From AC-32 sp963763475 (GTDB lineage Bacteria; Actinomycetota; Thermoleophilia; Gaiellales; Gaiellaceae): a stretch of DNA of 64,000 bases. Numbering within the stretch: the first letter of the stretch is position 1; each line of letters begins with the position of its first letter. The position numbers and the translations under genes were made by a program. Location of the stretch: the NCBI GenBank assembly GCA_963763475.1, contig CAVXOR010000003.1:496001-560000 (forward strand). The letters are read 5' to 3'. Below are positions 41,763 to 50,344 of this stretch, piece after piece. The notes beneath the pieces are model-generated. The model saw only the letters and a list, made by a program, of their open reading frames with translations. It did no database searches and was not told where the DNA came from.

Positions 41763-42800
41763 ATGACGCGGATCACCGCGCTCCTGATGGTTGCCGCCGT
41801 GCTGGCCGGTGGCGGAGCCGCGTCGCGCGCTTCGACCCAAGCGAGCGCTCCTGTCACCGGGGATATCTACGTCGTCGCGTCCGCCGGCGGCACTAGACAC
41901 GCGCTTACGAGCACGGCGGGGGAGTATGAGCTCCAGCCGTCGGTCTCGCCCGACGGGCGGAGGATCGCCTACCTGGCGCATGGCGGAATCCGGCTGATGG
42001 GCCCGGACGGAAGCAACCAACGACCGCTTGGAAACGCAGCTGGAGAGCGCCCGCTGTGGTCTCCAGATGGCCAGCGCTTGGTCTATTCGGCCGGGAACGA
42101 CCGCCACTGTTACCCGCCGCCGGCGCAGCGGTGCGTCGTCACCGATGTCTGGACGGTGAACGCCGACGGGACCGAAGCGCGGAAGGTTCTCGACGGAGCG
42201 GTGCACCCGGTCTGGTCGGCGGCCGGCCGCCGGCTGCTCTTTCGGGACTTCGTCCTCGGCGAAGGAGGGGACGTCGTGGACTCTCTGAAGCTCGCATCGC
42301 GCGACGGTTCGGACGTGCAGACGATCTCCGAGGCCGAGGCCATCGACGGGGTGCGCTCGGTGCCGGCATGGTCGCCGAACGGCAAGTGGATCGCGTTCAA
42401 CACCTTCAACATGTACGAGCGCCACCACCGCCTGTTCGTGATCAGGCCCGACGGCTCGCATCGGCGCCAGGTCGCTTACGGCACATACCCGGCCTGGTCG
42501 CCGGACGGGAAGCTGATCGCCTTCGAGCAAGATCAGGGCATCTGGGTGATCCCCCTGACGGGGAAACGTGCGCGGCGCATCGCTTCCTCCGGCGATTGTC
42601 CGACCTGGTCCCCAGGAGGTAAGTGGGTCGCCTACCTCACGAATCGTGGCGAGACCGAGGCGCAGCTCGTGATCGTTCGGCCCGACGGCCGCGGCCGAAG
42701 AGTTCTCGGCACCGCGGCCAACTGCTACTCGTTCGGCTGGGCCGAGCCGTCCCCGCCAGCGTGGTCGAGAGGCGGAAACGCGATCTACTTCGTCGGGTAG
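41763..42800 (+). CDS. secreted TolB-like beta-propeller protein
   Basis: 345 residues: signal peptide ITALLMVAAVLAGGGAASRA, then repeated WD40/PD40 blades with the TolB motif: PSVSPDGRRIAYLAHGGI, PLWSPDGQRLVYSAGND, PAWSPNGKWIAFNTF, PAWSPDGKLIAFEQDQ, PTWSPGGKWVAYLTN and PAWSRGGNAIYFVG. Six blades are visible. It probably binds a protein or small molecule outside the membrane; no enzyme motif. Converges with the biotin carboxylase gene (6 bp gap). Confidence 0.85.
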   Translation: MTRITALLMVAAVLAGGGAASRASTQASAPVTGDIYVVASAGGTRHALTSTAGEYELQPSVSPDGRRIAYLAHGGIRLMGPDGSNQRPLGNAAGERPLWSPDGQRLVYSAGNDRHCYPPPAQRCVVTDVWTVNADGTEARKVLDGAVHPVWSAAGRRLLFRDFVLGEGGDVVDSLKLASRDGSDVQTISEAEAIDGVRSVPAWSPNGKWIAFNTFNMYERHHRLFVIRPDGSHRRQVAYGTYPAWSPDGKLIAFEQDQGIWVIPLTGKRARRIASSGDCPTWSPGGKWVAYLTNRGETEAQLVIVRPDGRGRRVLGTAANCYSFGWAEPSPPAWSRGGNAIYFVG

Positions 42801-42806
42801 CTCCGC

Positions 42807-44414
42807 CTACTCCTCGAGCTCGACCAGCACGGTGCCGCCGGCAACCCGGTCGCCTTCGGCTACGTGCACGGCGCGGACAGTCGCTTCGTACGGCGAGACG
42901 ACCGGCGTCTCCATCTTCATCGCCTCGAGCACGACCAGCGGCTGGCGTGGCTGGACGCGGTCGCCCTCGTCGACCAGGACGCGGATCACCGTTCCCGGCA
43001 TCGGGGCGCTGAGCGAGCTCTGCTCGTGGGCGCCGTGTTCCACCGCCGTGTCGGGATCGGGCGGCGGCGCGGGCGGCGGCACCGGCAGGTTCAGCCGGAA
43101 GCCGCCGCGCCAGGGGCGGTCCGGCAGGCGCAGCGGTGGCGCCGAGAGCGGCGGATGCTCGGTCAGGAAGGCGGTCGTCGTATCGCCGGCGCGCAACGCG
43201 GGATGCGCGACCAGCCAGCGCAGGAAGGGGAGGTTCGTGATCACGCCCCCGACCTCGGTCTCGGCCAGCGCGGCGCCCAGGCGATCGAGCGCGTCCTCGC
43301 GGGTGGAGCCGTGCGCGATCAGCTTGGCGATCATCGGGTCGTAGGAGGTGCCGACCTCGTCGCCCTCCTCGACGCCGGCGTCGACGCGGATCCCACCCGG
43401 CAGGCGCAGGCGCTCGAGCTTTCCGGTCTGCGGCAGGAACGTCTTCGGATCCTCCGCGTAGAGCCTGACCTCGACCGCATGGCCGACCAGGCGGGGCTCG
43501 GCCGTGAGCGGCTCGCCCTGGGCGATCCGGAGCTGCTCGGCGACCAGGTCGGCGCCGCTGACGAGCTCGGTGACCGGATGCTCGACCTGGATGCGCCCGT
43601 TCAGCTCGAGAAACCAGAAGTCGCGCCCGTCGAGCATGAACTCGGCCGTGCCCGCGCTGCGGTAGCCGATCGCCCGCGCGAAGGCGACGGCGGCTTCGCT
43701 CATGCGCGCTCGCAGCTCCGGGTCGAGCGCCGGGGAGGGGGCCTCCTCGAGCACCTTCTGGTGGCGGCGCTGCACCGAGCACTCGCGCTCGCCGAGGGCG
43801 ACGATCGTGCCCTGCGAGTCGCCGAGCAGCTGGATCTCGACGTGCCGCGGCCGCTCGACGTAGCGCTCGGTGAAGACGCGGTCGTCACCGAACGCGGCTT
43901 GCGCCTCACGACGGGCCGCTGCCAGCGCCTCTTCCAGCTCGTCCGGCGAGTGCACGACCCGCATCCCGCGCCCGCCGCCGCCCGCTGCCGCCTTGATCAT
44001 CAACGGGTAGCCGATCTCGGCCGGCTTACCTTCGGGAACTACGGGAACGCCCGCCTCGCGCGCCAGCCGTTTGGCCCCCAGCTTGTCGCCGCCGGCCCGC
44101 AACGCCGCCGGCGGCGGCCCGACCCATTTCAGTCCGGCCGCTTCGACGGCGTCGGCGAAGTCCGCATTCTCGGCCAGGAACCCGTAGCCGGGATGAACGC
44201 CGTCGGCGCCGGTCTCCAGCGCCGACCGCACGTGCTCACCCGCGTCGAGGTACGACGAGATCCGCACCGTCTCGTCCGCCGACCGCGCGTGGAGCGAGCC
44301 CGCATCTTCCTCCGGCGCGACGGCGACGGTCGCGATCCCGAGCGAGCGACATGCGCGGAAGACCCGCAGCGCGATCTCGCCGCGGTTCGCGACGAGGAGC
44401 TTCTCGATGGGCAC
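42807..44414 (-). CDS. acyl-CoA carboxylase alpha subunit (biotin carboxylase + BCCP)
   Basis: 535 residues. ATP-grasp biotin carboxylase: IEKLLVANRGEIALRVFRAC, GYGFLAENADFADAVEAAGL, AAAGGGGRGMRVVHS, FWFLELNGRIQVEHPVTELV and the usual C-terminal RLYAEDPKTFLPQTGKLERL. The last ~70 residues are a biotinyl domain with VLEAMKMETPVVSPYEA, Lys being biotinylated. Shorter than methylcrotonyl- or propionyl-CoA carboxylase alpha chains because the BT linker is reduced. Its carboxyltransferase partner is probably the gene at 48276. TAGCCT (44421-44426 on the complement) ends 6 nt before GTG 44414. Confidence 0.92.
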   Translation of the reverse strand: MPIEKLLVANRGEIALRVFRACRSLGIATVAVAPEEDAGSLHARSADETVRISSYLDAGEHVRSALETGADGVHPGYGFLAENADFADAVEAAGLKWVGPPPAALRAGGDKLGAKRLAREAGVPVVPEGKPAEIGYPLMIKAAAGGGGRGMRVVHSPDELEEALAAARREAQAAFGDDRVFTERYVERPRHVEIQLLGDSQGTIVALGERECSVQRRHQKVLEEAPSPALDPELRARMSEAAVAFARAIGYRSAGTAEFMLDGRDFWFLELNGRIQVEHPVTELVSGADLVAEQLRIAQGEPLTAEPRLVGHAVEVRLYAEDPKTFLPQTGKLERLRLPGGIRVDAGVEEGDEVGTSYDPMIAKLIAHGSTREDALDRLGAALAETEVGGVITNLPFLRWLVAHPALRAGDTTTAFLTEHPPLSAPPLRLPDRPWRGGFRLNLPVPPPAPPPDPDTAVEHGAHEQSSLSAPMPGTVIRVLVDEGDRVQPRQPLVVLEAMKMETPVVSPYEATVRAVHVAEGDRVAGGTVLVELEE

Positions 44415-44423
44415 GGGGGGAGG

Positions 44424-44834
44424 CTAGTGGAGCGGGATGGCCCGGAATGTCCAGTGCTCGAGGTCGAGCGGCGCGAGCGTCAAGTCGAGAACCGGACAGA
44501 TCCGCTGAGCGGAGGAGAACTTCCGGATCTTGACAACGCGAGCCGTGAACGCCTTGCGGGTCGTGGCCGACGGCAGGTCGGCGGCCTTGGCGGCCGACGG
44601 AGCGAAGCGCGAGATCGCGGTGCCGACCGCGTAGAGGCGCCCCGCGCGCCTGACGAACTTCTTGACCTGCAGCCGAACCTTGACGGCACCGACCTGTGTG
44701 GTGGTCGTGGTGCCAGTCGTTTGAGGCACGGCCTGCTGTGACGCGCCTGGGCCGGCTGCGCTCGTCGCGGACGCCGCAAATGCGAGCGCCGCGACAGTTG
44801 CGACCGCCGCCAGGGCGGCTAGCTTGCGTGACAT
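44424..44834 (-). CDS. secreted hypothetical protein
   Basis: 136 residues from ATG 44834 (GGGGGG upstream at 44839): signal peptide KLAALAAVATVAALAFAASA, a Thr-rich linker, then VRLQVKKFVRRAGRLYAVGT, KAFTARVVKIRKFSSAQRIC and PVLDLTLAPLDLEHWTFRAI. The CPVLDLTLAPLDL pattern recurs in secreted proteins of the same taxon with unknown function. The frame extends upstream without a likely start. Confidence 0.65.
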   Translation of the reverse strand: MSRKLAALAAVATVAALAFAASATSAAGPGASQQAVPQTTGTTTTTQVGAVKVRLQVKKFVRRAGRLYAVGTAISRFAPSAAKAADLPSATTRKAFTARVVKIRKFSSAQRICPVLDLTLAPLDLEHWTFRAIPLH

Positions 44835-44918
44835 GTTGTTCCCCCCGTTGTTTGGATTCCGCCGTGCTAATCCGGTTTGCAAAGCGGAAACCACTCAGTC
44901 AAAAAGGGTAAAAGCCCG

Positions 44919-45665
44919 TCAGTCAGTCCAGCGCGGGCGGCGCTTCTCCAGGAACGCGCGGAGGCCTTCCTGGCCCTCCTCGCTCGTCCGCCGCTGGGCG
45001 ATGCGTCGCTCCGTTCCGAGGCCGTCCGGCCGTTCGAGCACGAGCTTCTTGGCGTGGCGCGCGGCCTCGGGTCCGGCGCTGCGCAGCTCGGCCACGATCG
45101 CGTCGACCCCGGCGTCGAGGTCGGTCGTCACCTCGTGCACGAGGCCGATCCGCAGCGCGGTCGCGGCGTCGAAGCGCTCGCCCGTGACGAAGTAGCGGCG
45201 CGCCGCGCTGGGCCCGATCTTCGCCAGCGCGTAGGGCGAGATCACGGCCGGGATGATCCCGAGCTTCACCTCCGAGAAGGCGAACAGCGTGTCGGGCGCG
45301 GCGACCACGATGTCGGAGCACGCGACGAGCCCGCAACCGCCCCCCAGCGCGTGGCCGTGAACGCGGGCCACGACCGGCGCGGGGCAGGAGTCGATCGTCT
45401 CGAGCATCTTCCGCAACCGCCTTGCGTCGGCGACGTTCTCCTCGTAGCTGAGCTCGATCGAGCTGCGCATCCAGTCGACGTCGGCACCGGCCGAGAAGCT
45501 CTCGCCCTCGCCGGCCAGCAGCACGGCGCGCACGTCGTCGCCCACCGCCTCGAAGGCTTCGGTCAGCTCCGCGATCAGCCCCGAGTCGAAGGCGTTGTGC
45601 CGCTCGGGCCGCGCCAGCGTGACGCGGAGGAGATCGCCTTCCGGTTCGACCCGCAACGCCTGCAT
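44919..45665 (-). CDS. enoyl-CoA hydratase/isomerase (methylglutaconyl-CoA hydratase-like)
   Basis: 248-residue crotonase. ARPERHNAFDSGLIAELTEA, LLAGEGESFSAGADVDWM (oxyanion hole), VARVHGHALGGGCGLVACSD and AFSEVKLGIIPAVISPYALA (catalytic Glu positions), ending EGQEGLRAFLEKRRPRW. The AGADVDWM segment with VAR-HG-A fits liuC-type methylglutaconyl-CoA hydratases in leucine degradation; that is inference. ATG 45665 is divergent from the DapA-like gene by 25 bp; TACGAT lies 8 nt upstream. Confidence 0.88.
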   Translation of the reverse strand: MQALRVEPEGDLLRVTLARPERHNAFDSGLIAELTEAFEAVGDDVRAVLLAGEGESFSAGADVDWMRSSIELSYEENVADARRLRKMLETIDSCPAPVVARVHGHALGGGCGLVACSDIVVAAPDTLFAFSEVKLGIIPAVISPYALAKIGPSAARRYFVTGERFDAATALRIGLVHEVTTDLDAGVDAIVAELRSAGPEAARHAKKLVLERPDGLGTERRIAQRRTSEEGQEGLRAFLEKRRPRWTD

Positions 45666-45677
45666 CGCGCCGCATCG

Positions 45678-45683
45678 TAAAGT
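45678..45683 (+). promoter_or_regulatory. -10 box of the DapA-like gene, leaderless arrangement
   Basis: TAAAGT ends 7 nt before ATG 45691, inside a 25-bp divergent intergenic gap. Confidence 0.5.
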
Positions 45684-45690
45684 GGTGGCG

Positions 45691-46518
45691 ATGTTGCGCG
45701 GAGCGCTCGCGGCAGCCGTCACGCCTCTCCGCGACGAGGGCGCCGCCCTGGACGAGGAGGCCTTTCGGCCGTACCTGGAGTTCCTGGCCGCCGCCGGGCT
45801 CGACGGGATCCTCGCGCTGGGGACGACGGGGGAGGGGATCCTGCTCTCCGCAGCGGAGCGGCGTCGGGCGGCCGAGCTGTTCCTCGACGGGCCTCTCCCG
45901 GCGATCGTCCACTGCGGCGCCCAGACCTCGGCCGAGACGTGCGCGCTCGCCGAGCACGCGGCCGCCGCCGGCGCTGCGGGCGTGGCGGTGATCTCGCCGC
46001 CGTACTTCGCGCTCGACGACGAGGCGCTGTTCGAGCACCTCGCGGCGGCCGCGCGCGTGGCCGAGCCGGTGCCGTTCTACGTCTACGAGTTCAAGGCTCG
46101 CAGCGGCTATGCGGTTCCGGTCCCTGTGCTGGAGCGCCTGCGGGAGCGTGCGCCCAACTTCGCCGGGTTGAAGGTCTCCGACAAGCCGTTCGAGGCGGTC
46201 GAGCCCTACCTGCTGGAAGGGCTCGACGTGTTCGTCGGCGCCGAGGAGCTCGTCCAGGCGGGGCTCGACCGCGGTGCGGCCGGCGCGGTCTCCGGGCTTG
46301 CCTCGGTCTTTCCCGAGCGAGTGGTGGCGCTCGTCCGCGACGGAGACGGCGACATCGGAGCGCTGCGCCGGGGGCTCGACCGCTTCCCGTTCCAGGCCGC
46401 GGCGAAGTACGTGCTCGGCCGGCGTGGCGTGCCGGTGCGTGAGGACGTGCGGCCGCCGCTGCGCACGCTGAACGCCGCCGAGAAGCGCGAGCTGGACGCG
46501 TGGCTCGAATCGTCGTAG
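45691..46518 (+). CDS. DapA-family (dihydrodipicolinate synthase/NAL-like) aldolase
   Basis: 275-residue class I aldolase. AAAVTPLRDEGAALDEEAFR, GILALGTTGEGILLSAAERR, VAVISPPYFALDDEALFEHL, YVYEFKARSGYAVPV and NFAGLKVSDKPFE, the Schiff-base Lys being in GLKVSD. The Tyr and the GTTGEG loop are as in the family. DapA itself, N-acetylneuraminate lyase, or keto-acid aldolases are possible; the following oxidase overlaps by 19 nt, suggesting a shared catabolic pathway instead of lysine synthesis. Confidence 0.85.
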   Translation: MLRGALAAAVTPLRDEGAALDEEAFRPYLEFLAAAGLDGILALGTTGEGILLSAAERRRAAELFLDGPLPAIVHCGAQTSAETCALAEHAAAAGAAGVAVISPPYFALDDEALFEHLAAAARVAEPVPFYVYEFKARSGYAVPVPVLERLRERAPNFAGLKVSDKPFEAVEPYLLEGLDVFVGAEELVQAGLDRGAAGAVSGLASVFPERVVALVRDGDGDIGALRRGLDRFPFQAAAKYVLGRRGVPVREDVRPPLRTLNAAEKRELDAWLESS

Positions 46519-47549
46519 CGGGAGCGGGGGCGACCGGAGCCTCGGTCGCGTTCCAGCTCGCCTCGCTGGGCGCGCGCGATGTGATGCTCGTGGACAAGGG
46601 CCGCGTCGCCGGTGGTGCGACCGCGAAGGCGATGGGCGGGGTGCGCCAGCAGTTCTCGACCGCGGCGGAGGTGCGGCTCGCGCAGGCGAGCATCCGCTTC
46701 TTCGAGGAGCTCGGCCCACCCCTGTTCGAGCAGGTCGGCTACCTGTTCGTGGCCACGACCGAGGAGGGGCTGGCCGGGCTGGAGGAGCGACGGGCGCTGC
46801 AGGAGGAGCTCGGCGTCCCGGTCGAGCGGGTCGACCCGTCCTACGTCGAGGGCCTGCACACCGACGACGTGCTCGGGGCCGTCGTCTGCACCACCGACGG
46901 CACCGCCGATCCGCCGGCCGTCACCCGTGAGCTCGTCCGGCGCGCGACCAAGCTCGGCGTCGAGGTGCGCGAAGGTTGCGACGCGGCGACGCTCGAGGCC
47001 GAGACGCTGGTGATCGCCTGCGGACCGTGGTCGGCCGAGCTCGCTGCGACCCGGGGGATCGAGCTGCCGGTGCGGCCGCTTTGCCGCCAGCTCCTCGCCA
47101 CGGGCGAGCTCGAGCTGCCCGAGGACCTGCCGATGGTGCTCGAGGCCGAGACCGGCTTCCACTTCCGCCGCCGCGGGTCGCGGCTCGTGCTGGCGATGAC
47201 CGACCCCGAACCGCGCTGGGGCTTCGAGGAGGTCGTGGACGAAAGCCTCTTCGAGGACCGCCTCGAGCGGCTGCGTCACCGCTACCCGGCCGCGGCCGAG
47301 GCGACGATCGAGGACGCCTGGGCCGGCCTCTACGACATGACCCCGGACGCGCACCCGATCCTGGGCGAGGTGGTCGAGGGCGTCTACTCGGCCTGTGGCT
47401 TCAGCGGCCACGGTTTCATGCAGTCGCCCGCGGTCGGCAAGGCGCTGGCGGAGGAGATCCTCGGCGAGAGCCCGAGCCTCGACCTCGGTCCCTACCGACT
47501 CTCGCGCTTCGAGGACGGCGTCGACTTTCCCGAGACGCTAGTCCTCTAG
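46500..47549 (+). CDS. FAD-dependent oxidoreductase (DAO family), second copy
   Basis: 349 residues. ARIVVAGAGATGASVAFQLA is the FAD-binding fold, DKGRVAGGATAKAMGGVRQQ the flavin loop, and WAGLYDMTPDAHPILGEV with SACGFSGHGFMQSPAVGKAL the C-terminal motif of sarcosine/dimethylglycine oxidase and glycine oxidase types. GTG 46500 overlaps the aldolase by 19 nt. Probably oxidises an imino acid whose product feeds the aldolase; substrate not readable. Confidence 0.83.
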   Translation: MARIVVAGAGATGASVAFQLASLGARDVMLVDKGRVAGGATAKAMGGVRQQFSTAAEVRLAQASIRFFEELGPPLFEQVGYLFVATTEEGLAGLEERRALQEELGVPVERVDPSYVEGLHTDDVLGAVVCTTDGTADPPAVTRELVRRATKLGVEVREGCDAATLEAETLVIACGPWSAELAATRGIELPVRPLCRQLLATGELELPEDLPMVLEAETGFHFRRRGSRLVLAMTDPEPRWGFEEVVDESLFEDRLERLRHRYPAAAEATIEDAWAGLYDMTPDAHPILGEVVEGVYSACGFSGHGFMQSPAVGKALAEEILGESPSLDLGPYRLSRFEDGVDFPETLVL

Positions 47550-47765
47550 CTCGAACTCCTCGCCGACCTCGGGGTCCTTGCCGATCAGGTCCCGCGCCGC
47601 GGCGACCGGCTCGTCCTCCTCCGAGAAGGAGATCAGGCCGAAGCGCTCGCCGGCCGCGTCCGAGATCCAGCTGTCGCCTTCGGGCAGGTCCGGCAGCTTC
47701 GCGCGCAGCTCGTCGAGCGTCGTCTTCGAGTCCGCGAGGCTCCAGAGCAGGAGCCTGACCGTCAT
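47538..47765 (-). CDS. small hypothetical protein
   Basis: 75 residues: TVRLLLWSLADSKTTLDELR, DLPEGDSWISDAAGERFGLI and SFSEEDEPVAAARDLIGKDP. Looks like an actinobacterial small alpha-beta protein; no recognised family. ATG 47765 overlaps the stop of the 52-aa gene (ATGA). Convergent with the DAO gene, overlapping by 12 nt. Last gene of the carboxyltransferase operon. Confidence 0.65.
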   Translation of the reverse strand: MTVRLLLWSLADSKTTLDELRAKLPDLPEGDSWISDAAGERFGLISFSEEDEPVAAARDLIGKDPEVGEEFELED

Positions 47766-47920
47766 TCGTCGGGCACGCCCGGCGTGGGCAGCTTGGCGAC
47801 GAGGTCCTTGATCTGCCGCAGCACGTCGGCCTCCTCGTGCCCGAAGTCGTCCAGGTAGGAGTGCAGCGCCGCGGCCAGCAGGCGCAGCTCGTCGTCGTTC
47901 AGCTCCAGGGTGTGGTTCAA
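47762..47920 (-). CDS. small conserved hypothetical protein in the carboxyltransferase operon
   Basis: 52 residues from TTG 47920, whose first bases overlap the cupin stop (TTGA), and ending with a stop that overlaps the next ATG. It reads NHTLELNDDELRLLAAALHS, YLDDFGHEEADVLRQIKDLV, AKLPTPGVPDE: a two-helix acidic protein. Both boundaries are coupled 4-nt overlaps, good support that it is real. Function unknown. Confidence 0.65.
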   Translation of the reverse strand: MNHTLELNDDELRLLAAALHSYLDDFGHEEADVLRQIKDLVAKLPTPGVPDE

Positions 47921-48273
47921 AACGGTCCTCTCGGCTCGTAGCTTCCCCGCCGCGCGCCGACGGCGATCATCGTCATCCCGTCGGGCCCGGCGACCGGCAT
48001 CCGGGTCGTCCCCGGGTCGAAGCGGAGGAACGTGCCCACTCCGACCGGGATCTCGTTCCCTTCGATCCTGTAGACGCCCGAGCCGCGGATGATGACGTTG
48101 ACCTCCTCCTGCTGGGTCTCGGACTCGTCGTGCTCGTGGCCTTCCGCGTTCGGGGGGATCTCGAACCAGTTGATCCCGAACGCCTCGACGCCGAGCTCGC
48201 GCCGGACGAAGCGCACCGAGCCGCCGGGCCCGGAGCCTTCGAGCTCGTCCACGCGCACGACCGACCAGCCCAT
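47917..48273 (-). CDS. cupin-domain protein
   Basis: 118-residue cupin: INWFEIPPNAEGHEHDESET, QQEEVNVIIRGSGVYRIEGN and FLRFDPGTTRMPVAGPDG. The H-x-H and downstream E give the metal-site pattern of cupin motif 1; motif 2 is less clear. ATG 48273 lies 2 nt after the carboxyltransferase stop, so it is in the same operon. No substrate can be named. Confidence 0.8.
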   Translation of the reverse strand: MGWSVVRVDELEGSGPGGSVRFVRRELGVEAFGINWFEIPPNAEGHEHDESETQQEEVNVIIRGSGVYRIEGNEIPVGVGTFLRFDPGTTRMPVAGPDGMTMIAVGARRGSYEPRGPF

Positions 48274-48275
48274 CG

Positions 48276-49835
48276 CTACATCCTGAAGACGCCGAACGTG
48301 GTCTCGGGGATCGGCGCGTTCAGCGCGGCCGAGATCCCGAGCGCGAGCACGCGGCGCGTGTCGAGCGGGTCGATGATCCCATCGTCCCAGAGTCGGGCGG
48401 TCGAGTAATACGGGTTGCCCTCGGCCTCGTACTTGGCCCGGATCTCCTCGGGATCGGCGTCGCCGACCATCGTCAGCACGGTCGCGGCCTGCTCGCCGCC
48501 CATCACCGAGATCCGGGCGTTCGGCCACATCCACAGCTGCCGCGGCGAGTAGGCGCGTCCGCACATGCCGTAGTTGCCGGCGCCGAAGGAGCCGCCGGTG
48601 ACGACGGTGAACTTCGGCACCTCCGCGCAGGCCACCGCGGTCACGAGCTTCGCCCCGTCGCGGGCGATCCCGCCCGCCTCGTACTCCTTGCCGACCATGA
48701 AGCCTGTGATGTTCTGGAGGAAGACGAGCGGCACCTTCCGCTTGCAGGCGAGCTCGACGAAGTGCGCGCCCTTGGCTGCCGACTCGCCGAAGAGGACACC
48801 GTTGTTGGCGAGGATCCCGACGGGGTAGCCCTCGATCCGCGCGAAGCCGCAGACGAGCGTCTCGCCGTAGAGCGCCTTGAACTCGTGGAAGCGAGAGCCG
48901 TCGACGATCCGTGCGATCAGCTCGCGGGGGTCGACCTGGTGGCGGAAGTCGGTCGGGATCAGGCCGTAGAGCTCGGCCGGGTCGGCAGCGGGCTCCTCGG
49001 CCGGCGCGACCTCCCAGGGCGGGTCCTTGGGCGCGGAGCTGAGGTTGCGCACGATCTCGCGCACCAGCGCGAGCGCGTGCTCGTCGGAGGTCGCGTAGTG
49101 GTCGGCGACGCCTGAGAGGCGCGCGTGCACGTCGGCGCCGCCGAGCTCCTCGGCACTCACCTCCTGGCCGGTCGCCGCTTTCACCAGCGGTGGGCCGCCG
49201 ATGAAGATCGTGCCCGTGCCCTTGACGATGATCGTCTCGTCGCTCATCGCCGGCACGTAGGCGCCGCCGGCCGTGCACGAGCCCATTACGGCGGCGATCT
49301 GCGGGATCCCGGCGGCGGAGAGCCGCGCCTGGTTGTAGAAGATCCGCCCGAAGTGCTCGCGGTCGGGGAAGACTTCGGCCTGCAGCGGCAGGAAGGCTCC
49401 CCCCGAGTCGACGAGGTAGATGCACGGGAGCCGGTTCTGCTGGGCAACCTCCTGCGCGCGCAGGTGCTTCTTGACCGTCAGCGGGAAGTAGGTGCCGCCC
49501 TTGACGGTGGCGTCGTTGGCGACGAGCACGCACTCGCGGCCCTCAATCGTCCCGATCCCGGTCACCATCCCGGCGCCCGGCGCCTGCCCCTCGTACACCT
49601 CCCACGCGGCGAGGGCCGAGAGCTCCAGGAAGGCCGTGTCGGGATCGAGCAGCCGGTCGACGCGCTCGCGAGCTGTCAGCTTCCCACGGGAACGGTGCTT
49701 CTCGAGCGCCTTGTCGCCACCACCGCGCGCGACGATCGCGCTGCACTCGCGCAGGTCGGCCACCAGTGAATCCATCCGCGCACGACGCTCATCGAAACCA
49801 TCCGACGCCTCCACCTGCGAGCTCAGCACGGCCAC
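48276..49835 (-). CDS. acyl-CoA carboxylase carboxyltransferase subunit (methylcrotonyl/propionyl type)
   Basis: 519 residues. The two crotonase-like halves are complete: KLTARERVDRLLDPDTAFLE, PGAGMVTGIGTIEGRECVLV, YLVDSGGAFLPLQAEVFPDR, MGSCTAGGAYVPAMSDETII and FLQNITGFMVGKEYEAGGIA, then GGSFGAGNYGMCGRAYSPRQ. The QNITGFMVG and GNYGMCGRAY signatures match the methylcrotonyl-CoA carboxylase beta chain better than propionyl-CoA carboxylase. Partner of the biotin carboxylase at 42807. Divergent from the 87-aa gene. Confidence 0.92.
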   Translation of the reverse strand: MAVLSSQVEASDGFDERRARMDSLVADLRECSAIVARGGGDKALEKHRSRGKLTARERVDRLLDPDTAFLELSALAAWEVYEGQAPGAGMVTGIGTIEGRECVLVANDATVKGGTYFPLTVKKHLRAQEVAQQNRLPCIYLVDSGGAFLPLQAEVFPDREHFGRIFYNQARLSAAGIPQIAAVMGSCTAGGAYVPAMSDETIIVKGTGTIFIGGPPLVKAATGQEVSAEELGGADVHARLSGVADHYATSDEHALALVREIVRNLSSAPKDPPWEVAPAEEPAADPAELYGLIPTDFRHQVDPRELIARIVDGSRFHEFKALYGETLVCGFARIEGYPVGILANNGVLFGESAAKGAHFVELACKRKVPLVFLQNITGFMVGKEYEAGGIARDGAKLVTAVACAEVPKFTVVTGGSFGAGNYGMCGRAYSPRQLWMWPNARISVMGGEQAATVLTMVGDADPEEIRAKYEAEGNPYYSTARLWDDGIIDPLDTRRVLALGISAALNAPIPETTFGVFRM

Positions 49836-49879
49836 GGCCGAACTCTAAAGCCGGGGTCGTACCGCGTCGCGGTCCGAGG

Positions 49880-49885
49880 TACAAT
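49880..49885 (+). promoter_or_regulatory. -10 box of leader A (87-aa gene)
   Basis: TACAAT, about 52 nt before the conserved leader element. Predicted start near 49892. The leader is then about 130 nt, unlike the leaderless genes elsewhere. Confidence 0.45.
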
Positions 49886-49909
49886 CGACCACGGATTCGG
49901 GGCGCCGCA

Positions 49910-50016
49910 GGCGGCTCCGGAGCCGCCCGCCAGACGACGCGGGAGCAGTTCCGGCTCACAGCAGCCAGAAGCGCCCCACGATCGAGCAAGAGGGGACAGT
50001 TCGATCGGGGAGGTGT
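49910..50016 (+). ncRNA. candidate cis-regulatory leader RNA, copy A
   Basis: Elements in order: an 18-bp perfect palindrome (49910-49927), ACGCGGGAGCAGTTCCGG from 49937, a GGCT/AGCC hairpin (49953-49966), GCGCCCC (49971-49977), then a stem pairing CCC-CGATCG (49975-49984, one bulged A) with CGATCGGGG (50002-50010). The 3' arm overlaps the Shine-Dalgarno GGGGAGG of the 87-aa gene. Copies B and C have the same order; the last stem differs in sequence but still pairs. Confidence 0.6.
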
Positions 50017-50019
50017 GAG

Positions 50020-50283
50020 ATGGTCGTGCAGGTGACTGTCGCCGACGGAGACGGAGCCTCAGGCCTGATCCAGCGGCTGCGCACCGAGGTAGGCGTCGAG
50101 GAAGTCAGCTTCGATCCGGAGCGGCAACTGGTCCGGATCGCGATCGAAAAGAGTCCGGACCACACGCTCTGCGAGGTGCTCAACCTGCTCGAGAACTGGC
50201 TCGGCGCAGCCGGCCTCCCGCAGACCAATGTGGAGATCGACGACCATCGCTACCTGCTGGCCGCGGCGGGCGGCTCTCCCTAG
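50020..50283 (+). CDS. 87-residue hypothetical protein under leader A
   Basis: ATG 50020 with GGGGAGG 6 nt upstream. The sequence VVQVTVADGDGASGLIQRLR, VGVEEVSFDPERQLVRIAIE and LCEVLNLLENWLGAAGLPQT alternates beta strands and helices, like a small ACT- or ferredoxin-like domain, but no named family is recognised. Adjacent to the MpsC/STAS cluster and sharing its leader element suggests common control. Confidence 0.7.
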   Translation: MVVQVTVADGDGASGLIQRLRTEVGVEEVSFDPERQLVRIAIEKSPDHTLCEVLNLLENWLGAAGLPQTNVEIDDHRYLLAAAGGSP

Positions 50284-50344
50284 AGCTGCTGTCTCAGGCC
50301 GGGCTCGGGGCTCGAGCCGCCCGCGCACCCGGCCCTGAAACTCG

